From: Phyllobacteriaceae bacterium | GTDB lineage: Bacteria > Pseudomonadota > Alphaproteobacteria > Rhizobiales > Rhizobiaceae | Reading direction: 5' to 3' | Assembly (NCBI GenBank): GCA_024645155.1 | Contig: JAHEGF010000084.1 | Span: 1 to 12,843 of the forward strand | Length of the DNA stretch: 12,843 nucleotides | Shown: positions 8,496 through 12,843 of the stretch, one piece after another | Layout of the letters: each line of letters opens with the position of its first letter | Position numbering within the stretch: the first letter of the stretch is position 1 | The notes under the pieces: model-generated | Databases searched by the model: none | What the model saw: only the letters and a program-made list of their open reading frames with translations | Told to the model about the DNA's origin: nothing | Program-made: the position numbers and the translations under genes

Positions 8496-8543
8496 GGATG
8501 CGGCATTATCGGGCCGGGCGAGCGATGACCTGACAGACGGGTC

Positions 8544-8798
8544 ACCAGTGTCTGTTGGATGCCCGGTTTCGGTGTTCTTGGTTATTTCATGCGGCACCAT
8601 GGATGTCCCCAGGGCCCGGTCATCCTCGGTGTTATCCTGTAGCGGCTGCTCGACGACAATTGGCGCCGTGCAATCATTTCCGAACGCGAGGACCTCGGAC
8701 GCTTCTTCGCGGGCATTGTGACAAGCCCGTTATCGCTGGTACTGTTTCCTGACGTTATCTTGAATATTGTGCCCCAAAACCATACTGGCGGCACCTAA
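8544..8798 (+). pseudogene. Remnant (C-terminal ~85 codons) of a TctA-type tricarboxylate transporter permease
   Basis: Translation from 8544 in one frame gives WMPGFGVLGYFMRHHGCP, then QGPVILGVIL, then a TAG stop at 8640-8642. The same frame goes on with RLLDDNWRRAIISERED, LGRFFAGIVTSPLSLVLF and a final TAA at 8796-8798. This is the highly conserved C-terminal end of the large membrane subunit (TctA, about 500 residues) of tripartite tricarboxylate transporters, where the interrupted place normally reads ..LGVILGPLLE. The TAG therefore replaces a Gly codon and the next Pro codon has become Arg. The remaining 400 or so N-terminal residues and the TctB/TctC partners are missing. With an upstream in-frame TGA at 8526 and no start, this is a dead fragment. 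Confidence 0.78.
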
Positions 8799-8948
8799 GG
8801 CGGGTTTGCGGCGGGGCGTATGACCGGTGGAACGTGATGTGCGGACATTGTACACTGGTTCGAAGGCAGGAGCCTCGTGCATCCAACTGCATCGTCGGCC
8901 GTGGCCGCTCCTCGCTGCCAGGGCATCGGTCGTGATAGGTTTGGAATC
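8799..8948 (+). promoter_or_regulatory. Leader region of the dehydroshikimate operon
   Basis: No gene is seen here. The operon promoter presumably lies here or within the TctA remnant, but I find no convincing -35/-10 pair. An ATTGTACACTGG sequence around a TGTACA palindrome (8849-8854) is a possible operator of the kind bound by GntR/FCD regulators; this is weak, and no regulator gene is present in the window. Confidence 0.25.
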
Positions 8949-9794
8949 ATGACAGAACAGCTTCGTCTCGGCCTCATCGGCGATAATATTGCGCGTTCCC
9001 GTTCGCCCCTGCTGCACCGGCTTGCCGGTCTGCAGAACGGAATAATTGTCCAGTATGATCGCCTGATACCCGGTGATATCGGCGAGGAGTTTGATACTGT
9101 TTTTGATCAGTGCGCTGCCCAAGGATACCGCGGGATCAATGTCACCTATCCCTACAAGGAGCGCGCAGCTCGCAAGGTTAGGATAGCTGACCCGCTCTTG
9201 AAGGCAATCGGCGCTGTCAACACTGTGCTTTTCGAGCCGGACGGCCCGCACGGATTCAACACGGACTACACCGGCTTCATCGCCGCTTACCGGAAGGCAG
9301 GAGGCCGGGCACATCCGGGAATATGCTGTCTGATTGGCACCGGCGGGGTTGGACGTGCGCTGGCTTTTGCGCTTGTCGCCCTGGATGCGGAGGAAATCCG
9401 TCTGGTGGATCGCGATACGGCCAAGGCGCAAGCGCTTGCGGCCGATATCCTGTCTACCGGGACAAATGCCAGGGTCGTGGTGGAAAGCGACCCCGTGACA
9501 GCAGCAAAAGGCGCCACCGGTTTGCTGAACGGAACGCCGGTCGGCATGGTCGGTTATGAGGGTACACCATTGCCGGCAGAGGCGATGAAGGGTGCCAGCT
9601 GGGCATTTGATGCGGTCTATACTCCGGTCCGGACGCAGTTTCTTCGCGACGCCGAGGCTCAGAGCATGTTGCTGATTTCCGGCTATGAGCTCTTTTTCTA
9701 TCAGGGCGTCCATGCATGGGCCCATTTTGCGAACAAGCCCCTGGATGAGGATTCACTGAGAACATCCCTGCATGATGCACGGGAAGAGACATGA
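8949..9794 (+). CDS. Quinate/shikimate 3-dehydrogenase-like protein (AroE superfamily), probably NAD-linked
   Basis: The 281-residue protein is predicted to oxidise shikimate or quinate at C3, giving 3-dehydroshikimate or 3-dehydroquinate. The substrate-domain residues of AroE are present: Ser17/Ser19 (ARSRSPLLH), catalytic Lys70 (NVTYPYKE), Asn91 (GAVNT), catalytic Asp106 (FNTDYTGF) and Gln252 (FFYQGVHAW). The dinucleotide loop is GTGGVGRA (130-137). The following strand ends in VDRDTAKAQ with Asp154, where NADPH-dependent biosynthetic AroE has a basic NRT motif. An acidic residue here points to NAD and a catabolic role. I chose the ATG at 8949 because the protein then begins right at the first strand (LRLGLIG). 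The longer frame from 8877 adds 24 residues unlike the family. Its stop overlaps the next start (ATGA), so the two are translationally coupled. Exact substrate is uncertain. Confidence 0.85.
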   Translation: MTEQLRLGLIGDNIARSRSPLLHRLAGLQNGIIVQYDRLIPGDIGEEFDTVFDQCAAQGYRGINVTYPYKERAARKVRIADPLLKAIGAVNTVLFEPDGPHGFNTDYTGFIAAYRKAGGRAHPGICCLIGTGGVGRALAFALVALDAEEIRLVDRDTAKAQALAADILSTGTNARVVVESDPVTAAKGATGLLNGTPVGMVGYEGTPLPAEAMKGASWAFDAVYTPVRTQFLRDAEAQSMLLISGYELFFYQGVHAWAHFANKPLDEDSLRTSLHDAREET

Positions 9795-11683
9795 AAACCG
9801 CCATCGCCACAGTTTCGATTTCCGGCGATCTTTCGGAAAAACTCGCAGCCATCGCCGCTGCCGGGTTCGACGGTATCGAGATTTTCGAGAACGACTTCCT
9901 TGCCTTTGACGGTTCGCCGCGTGACGTAGGCCGGATGGTACGTGACCACGGGCTTGAAATCTCGCTGTTCCAGCCGTTCCGCGATTTTGAAGGCATGCCG
10001 GAACCGCAACGGGCACGAACCCTGGAACGGGCCGAGCGCAAGTTTGAACTGATGACCGAACTTGGCACCGACCTTGTACTCGTTTGTTCAAACTGCTCGC
10101 CACTGTCACTAGGCGGCGTCGACAGGGCGGCAGAGGATTTCCGCGAACTTGGAGATCGCGCAGCACGGCACGGCATCCGCGTCGGCTTCGAGGCACTCGC
10201 ATGGGGCCGGCACGTCAACGATCATCGCGATGCCTGGGAAATTGTTCGGCGGGCTGATCATCCCAATATCGGCCTGATCCTCGATTCATTCCACACTCTT
10301 GCCCGCAAGATCGATCCGGCCTCGATCCGTTCGATTCCCGGCGATCGCATCTTTTTCGTTCAACTGGCCGATGCACCAAGAATCGATATGGATCTTCTTT
10401 ACTGGTCACGTCATTTCCGCAACATGCCCGGCGAAGGCGATCTCGATGTAGTGAGCTTCATGCGCGCGGTGGCGGCGACAGGCTATGATGGCGTATTGTC
10501 GCTGGAAATCTTCAACGACCAGTTCCGGGGCGGCTCCCCAAAATCCATCTCGGTCGATGGCCACCGGTCACTTGTTTACCTCATGGATCGCGTGCGCCGG
10601 CTGGAGCCCGATATCGGCATCACTGTTCCCGACATGCCGGATCGGATCGCGGTCAACGGTGTCGAGTTCATCGAATTCGCCGCCGACGAGGAGGAGGCGG
10701 AAGTGCTGGGGGCAATGCTGCGCACCCTCGGCTTTGGAAAAGCCGGACGCCATGTTTCGAAGGATGTCGAACTCTGGCGCCAGGGCGGTATCAATATCGT
10801 AATCAATACAGAACGCGAAGGATTCGCACATTCCTCCTATATTGTTCACGGAACGACGGTGTGTGACATCGGCCTGAACGTCGCCGATGCGTCCGCCACG
10901 GTAGCGCGAGCCCGAGCTTTGAGCGCTGAACCATTTGAGCAATCATCGGGTCCCGGCGAACTGACAATCCCGGCCATCCGCGGGGTCGGCGGCGGTGTAA
11001 TGCACTTCATCGATTCCAACAGCGACCTGGCAAGGGTCTGGGAAATCGAATTCCGGCCGCTTGCGGATGAAAACACGCCACCCAATACGGGTCTTTCGCG
11101 TATTGATCACATCGCCCAGACCATGAACTATGAGGAGATGCTGACCTGGCTTCTATTCTACACTTCCATTTTCAAGACCACGAAAACACCGATGGTAGAT
11201 GTCGTCGACCCGGCGGGGCTGGTACGCAGTCAGGCGATCGAAACGGAGAACGGGAAATTCAGGATAACGCTTAACGGGGCGGAAAACCGCCGCACGCTCG
11301 CGGGCCGGTTCATTGCCGAAAGCTTCGGTTCGGCAGTTCAGCATGTCGCGTTTGCAACAAACGATATTTTTGCGACAGCCGATACGCTGGCGAAAAACGG
11401 TTTTGAGCCGCTTGTAATCCCGCAGAACTACTATGATGATCTCGATGCCCGATTTGGCCTGGAGGAAGTTCTTCTCGATGATTTGAGAATGCGTAATATT
11501 CTTTACGACCGGGATGATCATGGCGAATTTTTCCAGCTTTACAGCCGCAATTATGGCGAGGGCTTCTTCTTCGAGATTGTCGAACGGCAAGGCGCATACA
11601 ATGGTTATGGCGCGGCCAATGCACAGTTTCGCATCGCCGCCCAGAAGCGTACGATGAGGCCCAAGGGAATGCCGCGTGCCTGA
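9791..11683 (+). CDS. quiC1: Fused 3-dehydroshikimate dehydratase / HPPD-like protein (QuiC1 type)
   Basis: The 630-residue two-part enzyme is predicted to convert 3-dehydroshikimate to protocatechuate. Residues 1-270 form an AP-endonuclease-2-type TIM barrel with the divalent-metal ligands of this dehydratase class: Glu134 (VGFEALAWGRH), Asp165 (LILDSFHTL), Gln191 (FFVQLADAP) and Glu239 (LSLEIFND). Residues about 280-630 are two VOC/glyoxalase-fold modules resembling 4-hydroxyphenylpyruvate dioxygenase. They keep the full iron triad: His440 (RIDHIAQTMN), His518 (VQHVAFATND) and Glu595 (GFFFEIVER). Both halves and the total length match the QuiC1 proteins known from pseudomonads, in which the dehydratase function belongs to the N-terminal half. 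A good ribosome site (GGAAGAG) precedes the ATG at 9791, which overlaps the stop of the dehydrogenase gene. The gene is intact, with no frameshift seen. Confidence 0.92.
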   Translation: MKTAIATVSISGDLSEKLAAIAAAGFDGIEIFENDFLAFDGSPRDVGRMVRDHGLEISLFQPFRDFEGMPEPQRARTLERAERKFELMTELGTDLVLVCSNCSPLSLGGVDRAAEDFRELGDRAARHGIRVGFEALAWGRHVNDHRDAWEIVRRADHPNIGLILDSFHTLARKIDPASIRSIPGDRIFFVQLADAPRIDMDLLYWSRHFRNMPGEGDLDVVSFMRAVAATGYDGVLSLEIFNDQFRGGSPKSISVDGHRSLVYLMDRVRRLEPDIGITVPDMPDRIAVNGVEFIEFAADEEEAEVLGAMLRTLGFGKAGRHVSKDVELWRQGGINIVINTEREGFAHSSYIVHGTTVCDIGLNVADASATVARARALSAEPFEQSSGPGELTIPAIRGVGGGVMHFIDSNSDLARVWEIEFRPLADENTPPNTGLSRIDHIAQTMNYEEMLTWLLFYTSIFKTTKTPMVDVVDPAGLVRSQAIETENGKFRITLNGAENRRTLAGRFIAESFGSAVQHVAFATNDIFATADTLAKNGFEPLVIPQNYYDDLDARFGLEEVLLDDLRMRNILYDRDDHGEFFQLYSRNYGEGFFFEIVERQGAYNGYGAANAQFRIAAQKRTMRPKGMPRA

Positions 11684-11701
11684 GATAAAGCGAAAGGGTG
11701 T

Positions 11702-12544
11702 ATGAAGATGTCATCCAAGAAACCCTGTATTATCTGCGTTGCGATTACCGGTTCGGTACCGAAGAAAACGGATAATCCGGCAGTGCCCATCACTGTTGCC
11801 GAGCAGGTTGAATCAACGCATGAAGCGTATGAGGCCGGAGCGTCGATCGCGCATTGTCACGTCCGCAACGATGACGGCTCAACGTCATCCGATCCGGAGA
11901 AGTTTGCCCGTCTTGGCGATGGCATTCGCAAACACTGCCCGGGAATGATCCTGCAGTTTTCCACTGGCGGGAGATCCGGGTCGGGAACCGAGCGCGGTGC
12001 CATGTTGCCGCTCAGGCCCGACATGGCATCGCTCACTGTCGGTTCAAACAACTTCCCGACCCGCGTCAACGAGAACCCGCCGGACCTTGTCGACTGGCTG
12101 GCCGGCGAAATGCTGAAATACAATATCAAGCCGGAAATTGAAGCGTTCGACTTGAGCCATATTTTCCAGGCGGCCAAACTTGCCTCGATTGGAAAATTGA
12201 AAAGTCCGCTTTACGTCCAGTTTGTCATGGGCGTGAAGAATGCCATGCCTGCAGACAAGCGCGCCTTCGACTTCTTCGTCGAAACCCTGGAAAGGGTTGC
12301 GCCCGGTTCAACATGGTGCGCCGCCGGCGTTGGCCGGCACCAGATAGAGGTTAACGAATGGTGCATCGCCGCTGGCGGCCACGCCCGCACTGGCCTCGAA
12401 GACAATGTCCGAATAGACCGGAACACACTTGCTCCTTCCAATGCCGCGCTTGTGAAACGAACCGCCGAACTGTGCGAGAAGCATCAGCGCCCCGTCGCAT
12501 CCGCGCTCCAGGCCAGGGAACTTCTCGGATTGGCCATCGGTTGA
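11702..12544 (+). CDS. BKACE family (DUF849) beta-keto acid cleavage enzyme
   Basis: The 280-residue protein belongs to the family that condenses a beta-keto acid with acetyl-CoA and splits it to acetoacetate plus a new acyl-CoA. The Zn ligands are visible: His51 and His53 (IAHCHVRNDDG) and Glu233 (RTGLEDN). The adjacent catalytic Arg229 and Asp234 lie at the spacing known from Kce (3-keto-5-aminohexanoate cleavage enzyme). The N-terminus has the usual AITGSVP and NPAVPIT motifs. It follows the dehydratase gene by 18 bases with an AAAGGG ribosome site, so it is the third gene of the operon. A second Met (11708) two codons in is an equally possible start. The substrate is not predictable from these residues. 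Context suggests a beta-keto acid from quinate/shikimate or aromatic breakdown, for example beta-ketoadipate. Confidence 0.88.
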   Translation: MKMSSKKPCIICVAITGSVPKKTDNPAVPITVAEQVESTHEAYEAGASIAHCHVRNDDGSTSSDPEKFARLGDGIRKHCPGMILQFSTGGRSGSGTERGAMLPLRPDMASLTVGSNNFPTRVNENPPDLVDWLAGEMLKYNIKPEIEAFDLSHIFQAAKLASIGKLKSPLYVQFVMGVKNAMPADKRAFDFFVETLERVAPGSTWCAAGVGRHQIEVNEWCIAAGGHARTGLEDNVRIDRNTLAPSNAALVKRTAELCEKHQRPVASALQARELLGLAIG

Positions 12545-12720
12545 AATGACGGTGGTCCGCACTCCCCCGCGACATTGCATTCCGAATTGTTCAGTTTTGC
12601 CGAATGATTATAATGCGGCAAGACCCGCTTCACGTGGGTGTCTGCCACGTCTTTCATGCTCCAAAGTGTACCATCAAAGTGTATCACCAGGGAATGCAAG
12701 ACATTGATTTTACTAATATA
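12545..12720. other. Intergenic region with a -10-like box, a hairpin and a short direct repeat
   Basis: No protein gene is convincing here. TATAAT at 12609-12614 has a poor -35 candidate TTGTTC (12587-12592) 16 bases upstream. A hairpin (12617-12646: outer GGCA/TGCC, inner ACCCGC/GTGGGT with a 5-base loop) follows at once. AAAGTGTA occurs twice, at 12663-12670 and 12676-12683, as a direct repeat with a 13-base period. These could belong to a small RNA or a regulator site; the evidence is weak. Confidence 0.2.
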
Positions 12721-12741
12721 CTAAGCGCGGCAGGCACTTAG
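12721..12741 (-). terminator. Possible terminator of the tRNA-Ala transcript
   Basis: On the minus strand CTAAGTGC and GCGCTTAG pair over 8 bp (one T-G pair) around the loop CTGCC, nine bases after the CCA end of the tRNA. The tail TATATTAGTAAAA is AT-rich but has no real T-run, so this could instead be a processing or protective hairpin. Confidence 0.45.
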
Positions 12742-12749
12742 CGAGGTTC

Positions 12750-12825
<76 letters not shown>

Positions 12826-12843
12826 ACACAGACCGGCGGACCG

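Noticed and set aside
8181..8600. An intact 139-residue minus-strand gene instead of a pseudogene
   Set aside because: Only the middle part resembles the isomerase family. The N-terminal half and last metal ligand are missing, and the first 35 residues are read from the opposite strand of the TctA remnant.
8877..8948. Longer N-terminus for the dehydrogenase starting at 8877
   Set aside because: The extra 24 residues do not resemble any AroE N-terminus, whereas the family's first strand starts immediately after the ATG at 8949.
8730..9725. A 331-codon open frame on the minus strand opposite the dehydrogenase
   Set aside because: The plus strand carries unmistakable AroE motifs. The minus product has no recognisable domain and overlaps the TctA remnant.

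Overview
The window looks like chromosomal DNA of an alphaproteobacterium, probably of the Rhizobiales/Hyphomicrobiales type. The evidence is moderately high GC with GC-rich third codon positions, weak or variable Shine-Dalgarno sequences, and a tRNA-Ala(GGC) of the usual proteobacterial form. The genus cannot be told from the sequence alone. No CRISPR array, rRNA gene or insertion sequence is visible.

Layout. Positions 1-2654 (+) hold the 3' part of an RND (HAE1-type) efflux pump permease that begins upstream of the window. Convergent to it is a membrane protein whose fold plan resembles the GIDE/MUL1 family (2706-3590, -). A small exported cysteine-containing protein follows (3803-4228, +), driven by a near-consensus sigma-70 promoter. 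Next is a divergent pair: a BT1 (folate/biopterin transporter)-like MFS protein (4356-6005, -) and an FHA domain-transmembrane-trypsin-like protease fusion (6162-7745, +). Their 156-base intergenic region contains two clear dyad sequences. A 112-residue membrane protein (7778-8116, -) ends the housekeeping-like part.

Positions 8220-8798 are a gene graveyard. They hold the C-terminal half of a sugar-phosphate isomerase/epimerase-type TIM barrel on the minus strand and, head to head with it, the last ~85 codons of a TctA-type tricarboxylate transporter on the plus strand, interrupted by an in-frame TAG. Both have lost their 5' ends at about the same place (8496-8543), which suggests one deletion between formerly divergent genes.

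Positions 8949-12544 (+) form a compact three-gene catabolic operon. It encodes a quinate/shikimate dehydrogenase-like protein (overlapping ATGA junction), a fused 3-dehydroshikimate dehydratase/HPPD-like protein of the QuiC1 type, and a BKACE (DUF849, beta-keto acid cleavage) enzyme. The simplest reading is shikimate or quinate-derived oxidation to dehydroshikimate, then dehydration to protocatechuate. BKACE could act on a beta-keto acid further down, for which beta-ketoadipate is an attractive but untested candidate. The degraded TctA and isomerase fragments next door may be leftovers of a larger version of this catabolic locus. The window closes with a tRNA-Ala(GGC) on the minus strand at 12750-12825.
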